This document shows, one piece after another, positions 1 through 6,623 of a stretch of DNA of 13,008 bases. A program made the translations under genes and the position numbers. The notes below the pieces were generated by a model that was given only the letters and a program-made list of their open reading frames with translations, did no database searches and was not told the DNA's origin. Source of the DNA: Bacteroidales bacterium (GTDB taxonomy: Bacteria > Bacteroidota > Bacteroidia > Bacteroidales > Dysgonomonadaceae); contig JAAZLV010000143.1 of the NCBI GenBank assembly GCA_012799155.1, positions 1 through 13,008 on the forward strand, given 5' to 3'. Position 1 is the stretch's first letter. Each line of letters opens with the position of its first letter.

Positions 1-94
1 TCACACCTCCCTTTATACCCAGGCTCACCTGTGCGCTGACGGCGGTGACGATGGCAAGCATGGCAATGACTGCTGTTAATCTCATTTTTTTCAT
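1..94 (-). CDS. Secreted, probably outer-membrane beta-barrel protein, N-terminus only (cut by window edge)
   Basis: Only the first 31 codons lie in the window; the gene continues past the left edge. The peptide starts MKKMRLTAVIAMLA, has a hydrophobic core, and reaches a likely signal peptidase I site at VSA-Q (after residue 21). The mature start, QVSLGIKGGV, resembles the first strand of PorT/OmpA-like outer-membrane beta-barrel proteins of Bacteroidota, which often begin with G-x-K-x-G. The family call is inference from these few residues. An in-frame ATG four codons upstream (position 106) would add MKEI; I chose 94 because the signal peptide is then of ordinary length. The 142-base gap after the M16 gene holds only a weak promoter-like TACTTCTG, so transcription from the upstream cluster or from an unseen promoter is equally possible. 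Confidence 0.6.
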   Translation of the reverse strand, partial: MKKMRLTAVIAMLAIVTAVSAQVSLGIKGGV

Positions 95-236
95 AATTTC
101 TTTCATTAAGTTGATAATCCTAATCTTGTTTTATGGGTTTCAAGGTTGATTCCTGTAAAACCAGAAGTAAAACAGCTTATCGCAGTGAATTGTTCGAATT
201 GGTGATTGAATGAATTGTAACAACAAGATCCTCAGA

Positions 237-1454
237 CTATAGATAAGACAACTCAATATGCTCGCCTGCAAAGAGTTCCCGAGCCGTCACATGCAACTCT
301 TCTGCCGTAATGGCGTCGATACGGGAAAACATCTCATCAAGTGACAGGTAACCACCAGTATGCAGGTATCGCTTGGCCATGGCAAGGGTATAGTTTTCAT
401 TCTGTTCTGCAGCAATGCCCAATTGTCCTTTCCACTGCCGTTTGGCGAGATTCAGTTGAAAGGGCGTCAATTCCTTTTCCAATATACGATTGATCTCCTT
501 CCTGACAAGACGGATGCAGCGCTCCCGCTGTTGCGGATCTCCTGCAAAATAGATGGCAAAAAGACCGGTGTCGCTGTAAAGGGTTACATTCGACTCCACA
601 TGGTACACCAGTCCGTATTTCTCTCTGAGAGAGGCATTGAGACGACTGTTAAGGCTGCCGCCTCCCAGAATGTTATTCATCAATAGCAGTGCATATCGTT
701 GTGGGTGATGCATCGAGAAAACTGGAAAACCAATCATCACATGACTCTGTGCAGTATTCTTCTCGATTTGCTGTTTCACAGGCTGCGGAATGATTTCAGG
801 AGCCCTCCGCTCCCTCTCTTCAACCAGGGACGGGGTAACTGAAAAATGTTGCTCCAGATGACGTTTTACTTTGTGAAAGGGTGTTCTTCCGCTGGAGAAG
901 AAGACCATCTGTGATGGCTGATATTGCCGCTCCATAAAACTCAGGATCTGATCACGCGTAAAACGGTTGAGTGTCTCCGGTTCTCCCAGGATATAATGTC
1001 CCAGGTCATGACCGGCAAACAACATGTTTTCGAAATCATCCCAGATCAATTCCGCAGGATCATCCTGATAGGAGTTGATCTCGTCGAGGATCACCTCCCG
1101 CTCCCGCTCTATCAGCACAGGTGAGAATTCGGAATGAAACAACATGTCTGCCAGCAACTCCACAGCCCTGGGAAAATATTCACCCAGGAAAGTGGCATAA
1201 TAGAAGGTCTCCTCCTTTGTGGTGTAGGCATTTAGCTCTCCTCCCACATTCTCCATACGTGCGGCAATTTGATGAGCCCGTCTTCTGTGAGTCCCCTTGA
1301 AGAGCATATGTTCCACGAAGTGGGCCATGCCGGCCTCCGCGGGGTACTCATCACGTGAGCCAGTGTTCACGACAATGCCACAATGCGATATTTCGGAGGG
1401 CGATTCGCGATGAATGATACGCAATCCGTTCGACAAGGTATCTGTATGAATCAT
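237..1454 (-). CDS. M16 family zinc metallopeptidase (pitrilysin / processing-peptidase-like)
   Basis: A 405-residue protein of the length typical of M16B peptidases. These are clam-shaped zinc proteases that cut peptides enclosed between two homologous domains. The inverted zinc motif HFVEH is present (H45, E48, H49; H45 and H49 bind zinc and E48 is the catalytic base). The third ligand, E125, lies 76 residues after H49 in LDEI, as the family requires. The second half has GGGSLNSRL (about 264-272) and the conserved Arg and Tyr of LREKYGLVY (R277, Y284). Both halves of the active site are therefore intact, and the protein could work as a homodimer. No signal peptide is seen, so it is probably cytoplasmic. 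A TTG six bases upstream could also be read as a start; ATG at 1454 is preferred. It starts 9 bases after the AlkD-like gene, so the two are probably cotranscribed. The substrate is unknown. Confidence 0.93.
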   Translation of the reverse strand: MIHTDTLSNGLRIIHRESPSEISHCGIVVNTGSRDEYPAEAGMAHFVEHMLFKGTHRRRAHQIAARMENVGGELNAYTTKEETFYYATFLGEYFPRAVELLADMLFHSEFSPVLIEREREVILDEINSYQDDPAELIWDDFENMLFAGHDLGHYILGEPETLNRFTRDQILSFMERQYQPSQMVFFSSGRTPFHKVKRHLEQHFSVTPSLVEERERRAPEIIPQPVKQQIEKNTAQSHVMIGFPVFSMHHPQRYALLLMNNILGGGSLNSRLNASLREKYGLVYHVESNVTLYSDTGLFAIYFAGDPQQRERCIRLVRKEINRILEKELTPFQLNLAKRQWKGQLGIAAEQNENYTLAMAKRYLHTGGYLSLDEMFSRIDAITAEELHVTARELFAGEHIELSYL

Positions 1455-1463
1455 CTTCAACGT

Positions 1464-2171
1464 TTATTTGGAACGATGCATGTAATAAGCCTTCTGTTCT
1501 GCTGTCAACCGTTCAATGGCATAGCGCAGCATGGTGCGGGGCATCACCCGGTAAAAGCGATCCAGAAAACCGGTCAGCACCTGCTCATCGCGCTTGCCCA
1601 CCTCCCGCAGCATCCAGCCTGCAGCCTTGTGCATCAGGTCATGCGTGTGTGTCAGAAATATCTCCGAAAGATGCAGGGTATCGGTAAAGTCGTTGTTACG
1701 GATAAAGGCAAGGGTGGAAACCATTGCTATCCGCTGGTCCCACAGCAGGGTGCTCTCTGCCAGTCTGTACAACAGAGAGCGATCTTCTTTCTCTTTTAAC
1801 CATTCACCCACGATATGGTAACAGGAGAGATCCACCAGATCCCAATTGTTTATCCTATCTGTATGCGAGAGGTAAAAGTCCACTATCTCCCTGCGGGTCG
1901 CGTCATCCGCCTTACGGAACTGACTAACAAGGATCACCAACGCACAAAGGCGGCATTCGTGAAGCGGATCAGCCAGCAGCTTCTCCAATTCGCGCTGGGG
2001 AGTAGCCCGATAAAGCGAAGCCACCTTCCTGGTTTCGGGCACCGTACATCCTATGAAGCGGTCTCCCTCGCCATACTGCCCCTTACCGGTCTTGAAAAAA
2101 TAGGATGAATGAGTTGCTCTTTCGGGACTGCCCAAGGCGAGCAATGCGTTTTTAATCTCTGTTGCCTGCAT
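1464..2171 (-). CDS. DNA alkylation repair protein, AlkD-like DNA glycosylase
   Basis: A 235-residue protein of the AlkC/AlkD superfamily, built from HEAT-like helical repeats. AlkD enzymes remove positively charged alkylated bases such as 3-methyladenine and 7-methylguanine without flipping the base. The N-terminus carries the family pattern YFFKTGKGQYGEGDRFIGC followed by VPETRK (about residues 24-49). The residues important in Bacillus AlkD line up by spacing: W110 and D114 in NNWDLVD, R147 in WDQR, and W186 in AAGWMLRE, matching W109, D113, R148 and W187. Activity is therefore likely. ATG at 2171 is 8 bases after the stop of the 2-hydroxyacid dehydrogenase, and the stop is 9 bases before the M16 gene, so it is the middle gene of a three-gene cluster. 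Nothing suggests damage-inducible control. Confidence 0.93.
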   Translation of the reverse strand: MQATEIKNALLALGSPERATHSSYFFKTGKGQYGEGDRFIGCTVPETRKVASLYRATPQRELEKLLADPLHECRLCALVILVSQFRKADDATRREIVDFYLSHTDRINNWDLVDLSCYHIVGEWLKEKEDRSLLYRLAESTLLWDQRIAMVSTLAFIRNNDFTDTLHLSEIFLTHTHDLMHKAAGWMLREVGKRDEQVLTGFLDRFYRVMPRTMLRYAIERLTAEQKAYYMHRSK

Positions 2172-2179
2172 TTGAATGA

Positions 2180-3136
2180 TTAGTTAACTCTTGATATGGG
2201 ATATCGCCCTTCATAGAATCCGATGATGTTCTGCACCATCTCCTCCGACATGCGAATACGATCTTCCATTGTCTTGGTTGCTGCATGAGGTGCCAGCACC
2301 ACGTTGTCGAGTGTCAGCAGTTCAGGCAGGATGTGCGGTTCCTCTTCAAAGACATCGAGTCCGGCAGCCCAGATGCGTTTATCTCTGAGTGCTGCCGCCA
2401 ATGCCTGTTCATCCACCATGTTGCCCCGTGCGGTGTTGATGAAAACGGCAGTAGACTTCATCATGCACAACTCCCTTTCACCGATCATATGATAAGTCTC
2501 AGGGGTGGAGGGCGCATTCAATGAGATATAGTCGGAGCTGCCAAGTAGCTCCTCAAGTGTGAGCCATCGCGCCTGGTAAAATTTCTCTATCGTCTCATCC
2601 AGACGGTTGCGGTTGTGATAGACAATCTCCATGCCCGATGCCAGGGCGCGTCGCGCAAGCGACTGGCCGATACGCCCCATTCCAATGATGCCCAACCGCT
2701 TGCCATATACCGGTAAGCCCGCTTCGGCATAAACACCCCAGCTGACACCCTCCGGGCTGCGCAGCTTGCGATCGTAATACCCGATGCGACGACCTGCGGC
2801 CAACAACAGGCCGAAGGCAAATTCGGCAGTCGGTTCGCGTGTCGTGTTAGGGATATTTGTTACAACGATACCTTTCTCGTTGGCACAAGCTACATCAATG
2901 TTGTTATACCCTACCCCATAATTGGAGATCAGCTCCAGCTTCACACCTCTCTCCATGATCTCACGGTCGGTATAGAAACTGAAATTGGGAACCAGCACCT
3001 CATAAGCGGGAATCATTTCAAGCACCTCTTCCCTGCTGAAATGAGCCTTATCTGTGGGTAGGGTCACCTCATAGCGCCCCTCCAGCTCTTTCAATCCCTC
3101 CGGCTTCAAACGATAGGCAATCAATATTTTCTTCAT
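2180..3136 (-). CDS. D-isomer-specific 2-hydroxyacid dehydrogenase (glyoxylate/hydroxypyruvate reductase-like)
   Basis: A 318-residue cytoplasmic oxidoreductase that should reduce a 2-keto acid to the D-2-hydroxy acid, or run in reverse. The Rossmann motif GMGRIG is at residues 152-157. The catalytic residues R237 (NTARG), E266 (VFEEEP) and H284 (LAPH) are all present, as is the substrate-loop sequence NYGVGYNNID (72-81). After the second Rossmann strand the sequence is VYHNRNR, with no acidic residue where NAD-specific enzymes carry Asp, which hints at NADP(H) use (inference). The substrate cannot be told; glyoxylate, hydroxypyruvate or a branched keto acid are all possible. The start at 3136 is supported by an unusually good Shine-Dalgarno, AGGAG, 5 bases upstream (3142-3146). 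It is the first gene of the cluster with the AlkD-like and M16 genes and lies downstream of the tRNA-Asn terminator. No clear TAnnTTTG promoter is visible in front of it. Confidence 0.93.
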   Translation of the reverse strand: MKKILIAYRLKPEGLKELEGRYEVTLPTDKAHFSREEVLEMIPAYEVLVPNFSFYTDREIMERGVKLELISNYGVGYNNIDVACANEKGIVVTNIPNTTREPTAEFAFGLLLAAGRRIGYYDRKLRSPEGVSWGVYAEAGLPVYGKRLGIIGMGRIGQSLARRALASGMEIVYHNRNRLDETIEKFYQARWLTLEELLGSSDYISLNAPSTPETYHMIGERELCMMKSTAVFINTARGNMVDEQALAAALRDKRIWAAGLDVFEEEPHILPELLTLDNVVLAPHAATKTMEDRIRMSEEMVQNIIGFYEGRYPISRVN

Positions 3137-3163
3137 CGGTTCTCCTGTTGATGGATTCCTTCA

Positions 3164-3190
3164 CGGGATGTTCCCGCAGACATCTTGTCT
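3164..3190 (-). other. Two adjacent small hairpins in the leader of the 2-hydroxyacid dehydrogenase gene
   Basis: Two perfect 5-bp inverted repeats stand one base apart: CGGGA-TGT-TCCCG (3164-3176) and AGACA-TCT-TGTCT (3178-3190). They lie 28-54 bases before the start codon, between the tRNA terminator and the Shine-Dalgarno. No run of T follows either, so they are not terminators. They could be leader RNA structure, a protein-binding site, or chance. Confidence 0.35.
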
Positions 3191-3244
3191 CTTCTAACGG
3201 AGTGGTGCGGGGAAATGTTCTGACTCAATCCGAATGAAGAGATC

Positions 3245-3276
3245 AAAAACAAAAAAACGAGCCTATTGACTCGTTT
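3245..3276 (-). terminator. Rho-independent terminator after tRNA-Asn
   Basis: On the minus strand the RNA would form a 9-bp stem, AAACGAGTC / GGCTCGTTT with one G-U pair, closed by the four-base loop AATA (3255-3276). It is followed by TTTTTTTGTTTTT. It begins 6 bases after the tRNA 3' end and separates the tRNA unit from the 2-hydroxyacid dehydrogenase cluster. Confidence 0.9.
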
Positions 3277-3281
3277 CTTTG

Positions 3282-3355
3282 CTCTTCAGGTTGGACTTGA
3301 ACCAACGACCCTCTGATTAACAGTCAGATGCTCTAACCGACTGAGCTACTGAAGA
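3282..3355 (-). tRNA. tRNA-Asn (anticodon GTT)
   Basis: A complete 74-base cloverleaf. The acceptor stem TCTTCAG / CTGAAGA pairs at all seven positions. The D arm is GCTC-AGTCGGTTA-GAGC. The anticodon arm is TCTGA-CTGTTAA-TCAGA with GTT at 34-36. A 5-base variable loop and the T arm GTTGG-TTCAAGT-CCAAC follow, with discriminator G. The 3' CCA is not encoded, so it must be added by tRNA nucleotidyltransferase. The gene lies downstream of miaA with its own promoter and terminator. MiaA acts on tRNAs with A at position 36; this tRNA has U36, so it is not an expected MiaA substrate and the pairing of genes is probably incidental. Confidence 0.98.
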
Positions 3356-3385
3356 ATTTATTCTCTTACTTTTAGAAAAGTGATG

Positions 3386-3419
3386 CAAAAGTAGTACAAT
3401 TATCCCAATTATCCAACAA
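3386..3419 (-). promoter_or_regulatory. Promoter of tRNA-Asn
   Basis: A perfect Bacteroidota -7 element TACTTTTG (3386-3393, minus strand) lies 20 bases downstream of a TTG-rich -33 region, TTGTTGG (3413-3419). The predicted start of transcription would be roughly 20-25 bases before the mature tRNA 5' end, a normal leader for RNase P processing. No terminator is visible between miaA and this promoter, so read-through from miaA may also contribute. Confidence 0.65.
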
Positions 3420-3475
3420 CAGTACGGAAAAAGTTATGGTTAATTTGGAATGAAACAACTAAAGCTAACCGTTGG

Positions 3476-4387
3476 TCACTGCTCCCTCTCCAACAATGAC
3501 GATGCCAATTCCATCACATCCTGCTCCTTATCAGTGAGGTTCACCCAGTGAACCGCATTGTCTCGCCTGAACCAGGTGAGTTGCTTGCGGGCATAGTTGC
3601 GTGAGTGTTGCTTGATCTTTTCGATTGCCTGTTCCAGACTCCAGTCGCCATCGAAATAACGAAACAGCTCTTTATAACCTACCGTGTTCAGGGAATTGAG
3701 ATGACGCATCGGATAAAAACCCCGCGCCTCCTCAACCAGTCCCTCAAGAACCATTTTATCCACACGTCTGTTGATGCGATCATACAAATCCTCGCGGTCA
3801 CGGGTAAATCCGATCTTCACAATCCTGAACGGTCTCTTCTTATCCCGATTCGTGCGCAGCGATGAGTAGGGTTTACCCGACATCAGACAGATCTCAAGGG
3901 CATGAATCACCCGTTGCGGGTTTTTCAGATCCACCTGGCTGTAGAAGAGAGGATCCACAATTTTTAATTGTTGCCGAATCGGGTCGAGACCCTCACGAAG
4001 GTAAAGCTCCCGCAACTGGTTGCGCAACTCCTCATCAACCGTCGGCAACTCATCCATCCCTTTGCACACCGCATCTATATACAACATTGACCCCCCCGAG
4101 AGAATCACCACCGTGTGTTGCAGAAAGAGCTCCTCAAGGAGAGAGAGCACCTCCTGCTCGTAGGCACTTGCACTGTAATAGGTTTCCGGGGATAGGGTTC
4201 CAACAAAGAAATGAGCTGCCTGTTCCTGCTCTTCGGCTGTTGGTGCCGCTGTGGCAATCTGCATGCCACGATAGATCTGCCGCGAATCGGCCGACACTAC
4301 CGGAGTGTTGAGGGCTTTTGCCAGGCGAATGCTCCATTCGGTCTTTCCCACACCCGTGGGGCCAAGCAGCACGAGCAGGGTATTCAT
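3476..4387 (-). CDS. miaA: tRNA dimethylallyltransferase MiaA
   Basis: A 303-residue enzyme, near the usual family length, that transfers a dimethylallyl group to N6 of A37 in tRNAs reading codons that begin with U. This is the first step of the i6A/ms2i6A modification. The ATP/GTP-type P-loop GPTGVGKT is at residues 9-16. The catalytic signature DSRQIYRGMQIATAAPT starts at D34. Further family signatures follow in order: SGGSMLYIDAVCKG, NPQRVIHALEI, NTVGYKELF, and the C-terminal NYARKQLTWFRRD. The start at 4387 lies 12 bases after the pRiA4b ORF-3-like gene, so the two are probably one transcript. No truncation is seen. Confidence 0.98.
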   Translation of the reverse strand: MNTLLVLLGPTGVGKTEWSIRLAKALNTPVVSADSRQIYRGMQIATAAPTAEEQEQAAHFFVGTLSPETYYSASAYEQEVLSLLEELFLQHTVVILSGGSMLYIDAVCKGMDELPTVDEELRNQLRELYLREGLDPIRQQLKIVDPLFYSQVDLKNPQRVIHALEICLMSGKPYSSLRTNRDKKRPFRIVKIGFTRDREDLYDRINRRVDKMVLEGLVEEARGFYPMRHLNSLNTVGYKELFRYFDGDWSLEQAIEKIKQHSRNYARKQLTWFRRDNAVHWVNLTDKEQDVMELASSLLEREQ

Positions 4388-4399
4388 ATCTGGAAAATG

Positions 4400-4957
4400 C
4401 TAATAGAGATCCCCCTCACCCGGCTCGCTGTTCAATGCATCCAGCCCCTCAAAGCCTTCCTTGTCAAGCTCCTCCATATCGAAGCTCTCATCGCCGTAAA
4501 AGGTCTCACCAATGTCGATAGAGGTCGTCTCTGCCTTTATCTCTTCAGCGGTCAGCATCTGTTTAGGTGCTTCTCCAACGGAGAGCGTACAAATAGGACT
4601 TTTCTGGTTCTTCCCAGTGATGATCTCCGACAGTTCGATGTAAAGTGCCCTTTCGGTCATGTAATCGAACACATACATCATCTTTTGTTTCTCATCTTCC
4701 AGAAAATCACTCAGTATACACTCCTCCATGACGAAAGAGTCCTCATCTGAATAGGTGTCCATTTCCACAAGCGTGATCTCCTTCTCTTTACGCCACTTGC
4801 TGTCGCACAGAAAAAAAGAAGACATCTCCTTGTCGCTGAATCCTGTAGAAGCTACAATCACCTTATACAAATCTAGGAAGGTGGCGTCTGCATCGATGGT
4901 TATTTCTCTTCTGAAGTCCTCAACTTCATCGGAAAGTATAAGAAACTTGAATATCAT
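4400..4957 (-). CDS. Plasmid pRiA4b ORF-3-like protein (IS1096 TnpR-like passenger domain), acidic tail
   Basis: A 185-residue protein of unknown function. The N-terminal part (MIFKFLILSDEVEDFRREI to about residue 60, with DADATFLDLYKVI and SSFFLCDSKW) matches what I know of the pRiA4b ORF-3 / IS1096 TnpR-like domain, a small beta-rich fold that databases name after mobile elements. The stretch MMYVFDYMTERALYIEL (about 93-109) is also typical. The last 50 residues or so are strongly acidic (DIGETFYGDESFDMEELDKEGFEGLD) and look disordered. There is no signal peptide or membrane segment. No transposase, inverted repeats or other element genes are nearby, so here it looks like a resident chromosomal gene cotranscribed with miaA. 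Its own promoter is seen upstream. The family assignment is from memory of the pattern, not a search. Confidence 0.8.
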   Translation of the reverse strand: MIFKFLILSDEVEDFRREITIDADATFLDLYKVIVASTGFSDKEMSSFFLCDSKWRKEKEITLVEMDTYSDEDSFVMEECILSDFLEDEKQKMMYVFDYMTERALYIELSEIITGKNQKSPICTLSVGEAPKQMLTAEEIKAETTSIDIGETFYGDESFDMEELDKEGFEGLDALNSEPGEGDLY

Positions 4958-4978
4958 TGCTATCTCCGTTTAGTGATT

Positions 4979-4986
4979 CAAAGGTA
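4979..4986 (-). promoter_or_regulatory. -7 element of the pRiA4b ORF-3-like / miaA unit
   Basis: TACCTTTG on the minus strand fits TAnnTTTG exactly and lies 21 bases before the start codon at 4957. About 20 bases further upstream the -33 region is only T-rich (TTTT), so the -33 box is weak. A short Shine-Dalgarno-like GGAG follows in the leader. It is divergent from the rpoN promoter in the same gap. Confidence 0.55.
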
Positions 4987-5069
4987 AGAAAAAGTTTTAA
5001 ATTTGTAAAAGGAGTCACAATTTTAACCAATCCTCTTTGCAAATCATGGTGCACACCCTGAAACGAGGA

Positions 5070-5101
5070 TTCGATTTTTTAATTAGAAATCTATATCTTT
5101 G
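5070..5101 (+). promoter_or_regulatory. Promoter of rpoN
   Basis: A perfect -7 element TATCTTTG (5094-5101) is preceded, after a 20-base spacer, by TTCG (5070-5073), one mismatch from the TTTG -33 box. The start codon follows 22 bases after the -7 element, giving a short leader. This is the primary-sigma type of Bacteroidota promoter, so rpoN appears to be under ordinary housekeeping transcription. The rest of the 166-base divergent gap holds a short palindrome, TTTGCAAA (5036-5043), of unknown meaning. Confidence 0.65.
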
Positions 5102-5123
5102 CTTTTAAATTATCCCATCTATT

Positions 5124-6575
5124 ATGGCTCTGAAACAGCAACAGGAACTAAAACAAACGCAGCGGCTCTCTCCCCTCCAGATGCAGGTGATCAAGCTGGT
5201 AGAGCTCAACACCGTGGAGGTGGAAGATCGAATCAAACAGGAGGTGGAGGATAATCCCGCTCTGGATACAGGTAATGATGATTCGTTGAATGATAAGGAG
5301 ATCGATGAGCAAGAGATGGGAGATGATATCACTCAGGATGAGATCATGTTGGGCGATTATCTCTCGGATGAGGAGATTCCCGATTTTCACATCAATCAAC
5401 GCGATCGCAAGAATGAACCCAGTTTTGTAGAGATCAGCTATTATGACGATATTTCACTGATCGACTCGCTCCTGGAACAGCTTAGCCTCCTCGATCTGGA
5501 TGAGAGACGCCACACCATCGCCACTTACATCATCGGCAATCTCGATGAAAACGGCTACCTGCAACGCGATCTACAGGCTATTGCAGACGACTTGCTGTTT
5601 CAGCAACAACTGGAGGTGACACCACTGCAACTGGAGGACCTGCTTTACGAAATACAGGAACTTGATCCGGCAGGCGTGGGGGCACGTAACCTGCAGGAAT
5701 GCCTGTTGCTGCAACTGGCACGAAAAGCACCCACTGATGCGGTGAAACTGGCAGAAACAATTCTGACCGATTTTTTTGAAGAGTTTTCACGCAAACATTA
5801 CGACAAGATCATTCAACAGATAAGAATCTCACCTGATGATCTCAGGGATGCCATTGAAGAGATCACCTCCCTCAACCCCAAACCGGGAAACTCCCTGGGT
5901 GGTGCCTTACAGACAGCCATGAACAACATCACACCCGATTTTCTGGTCGACACCTTCAACGGACAGGTAACAATTCACCTAAATAACAGCAATATCCCCA
6001 GTCTGAAAGTGAACAACAGTTTCTCTGAAATGCTCAAAGGTTATCAGGAGAACAAGGAGAGCATGTCGGCCGACGACAAACAGGCAATACTCTTTATGAA
6101 GCAGAAGGTAGACTCGGCAAAATGGTTTATCGATGCGGTGAAGCAGCGGCAAAATACACTGCAGCGTACAATGGAGGCAATCGTGAACCTGCAGTATGAC
6201 TTTTTCCTGAATGAAGATGAATCGCAGCTCAAACCGATGGTGCTGAAAGATGTGGCGGAACGGACAGGATTTGACATCTCCACCGTCTCACGGGTGAGCA
6301 ACAGCAAGTATGTACAAACAAACAATGGCATCTACCCCCTGAAGTATTTCTTCTCAGAAGCAATGCAAACATCTGATGGTGAGGATATATCATCAAGAGA
6401 AGTAAAGAAGATACTGAAAGAGAGCATTGATGCCGAAAATCCTACACGACCATTGACCGACGACCAGCTCACCCAGATTCTGAATGAAAAAGGATATCTG
6501 ATTGCCCGCCGTACTGTTGCAAAATACCGTGAACAATTGAACATTCCTGTCTCACGTTTACGAAAAAAAATATAA
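5124..6575 (+). CDS. rpoN: RNA polymerase sigma-54 factor RpoN
   Basis: A 483-residue alternative sigma factor that directs RNA polymerase to -24/-12 promoters and needs AAA+ enhancer-binding proteins to open DNA. Region I is the Gln-rich start MALKQQQELKQTQRLSPLQM to about residue 48 (activator interaction). Region II is the acidic linker (about 50-90, rich in Asp and Glu). The core-binding region with RNLQEC follows. The helix-turn-helix is near 373-400 (LKDVAERTGFDISTVSRVSNSKY). The diagnostic RpoN box ARRTVAKYRE sits at 461-470, contacting the -24 element. The length and all domains are normal. No enhancer-binding protein gene and no convincing -24/-12 site is seen in this window, so its targets lie elsewhere. 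It is transcribed divergently from the miaA cluster. Confidence 0.98.
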   Translation: MALKQQQELKQTQRLSPLQMQVIKLVELNTVEVEDRIKQEVEDNPALDTGNDDSLNDKEIDEQEMGDDITQDEIMLGDYLSDEEIPDFHINQRDRKNEPSFVEISYYDDISLIDSLLEQLSLLDLDERRHTIATYIIGNLDENGYLQRDLQAIADDLLFQQQLEVTPLQLEDLLYEIQELDPAGVGARNLQECLLLQLARKAPTDAVKLAETILTDFFEEFSRKHYDKIIQQIRISPDDLRDAIEEITSLNPKPGNSLGGALQTAMNNITPDFLVDTFNGQVTIHLNNSNIPSLKVNNSFSEMLKGYQENKESMSADDKQAILFMKQKVDSAKWFIDAVKQRQNTLQRTMEAIVNLQYDFFLNEDESQLKPMVLKDVAERTGFDISTVSRVSNSKYVQTNNGIYPLKYFFSEAMQTSDGEDISSREVKKILKESIDAENPTRPLTDDQLTQILNEKGYLIARRTVAKYREQLNIPVSRLRKKI

Positions 6576-6580
6576 CTTTG
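6573..6580 (+). promoter_or_regulatory. Possible -7 element for the PAP2-like gene, overlapping the rpoN stop codon
   Basis: TAACTTTG matches TAnnTTTG exactly, and its first three bases are the TAA stop of rpoN. No good TTTG lies 19-21 bases upstream, so the match may be chance. If real, it would give the membrane-protein gene a leader of roughly 35 bases and let it be expressed independently of rpoN. Confidence 0.4.
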
Positions 6581-6623
6581 TCGGTTTATCACAAGGAAAC
6601 CCATTGAAAGGATACCCAAAAGG

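Noticed and set aside
1455..1460. TTG start for the M16 peptidase two codons upstream of ATG
   Set aside because: ATG at 1454 gives a normal M16 N-terminus and leaves 9 bases after the preceding stop. TTG is a rarer start with no better ribosome site.
3862..4750. Plus-strand open frames of up to 179 codons across miaA and the upstream gene (3862-4311, 4211-4750)
   Set aside because: They are antisense to miaA and the pRiA4b ORF-3-like gene, whose motifs are clear. The translations are of low complexity and start without any supporting signal.
4400..4957. Transposon remnant, because the protein resembles the IS1096 TnpR-like family
   Set aside because: No transposase, terminal inverted repeats or target duplications are visible, and base usage looks like that of its neighbours. 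The name reflects the history of the domain only.
5048..5061. Possible sigma-54 (-24/-12) site upstream of rpoN suggesting autoregulation
   Set aside because: TGG at -24 is followed after ten bases by GA instead of the essential GC, and the rest does not fit TGGCAC-N5-TTGC. A TAnnTTTG promoter already explains rpoN.
5691..5735. TGGCACG inside rpoN resembling half of a sigma-54 promoter
   Set aside because: The following GC is at the wrong spacing (8 rather than 10 bases), and the site lies within coding sequence facing no gene start.
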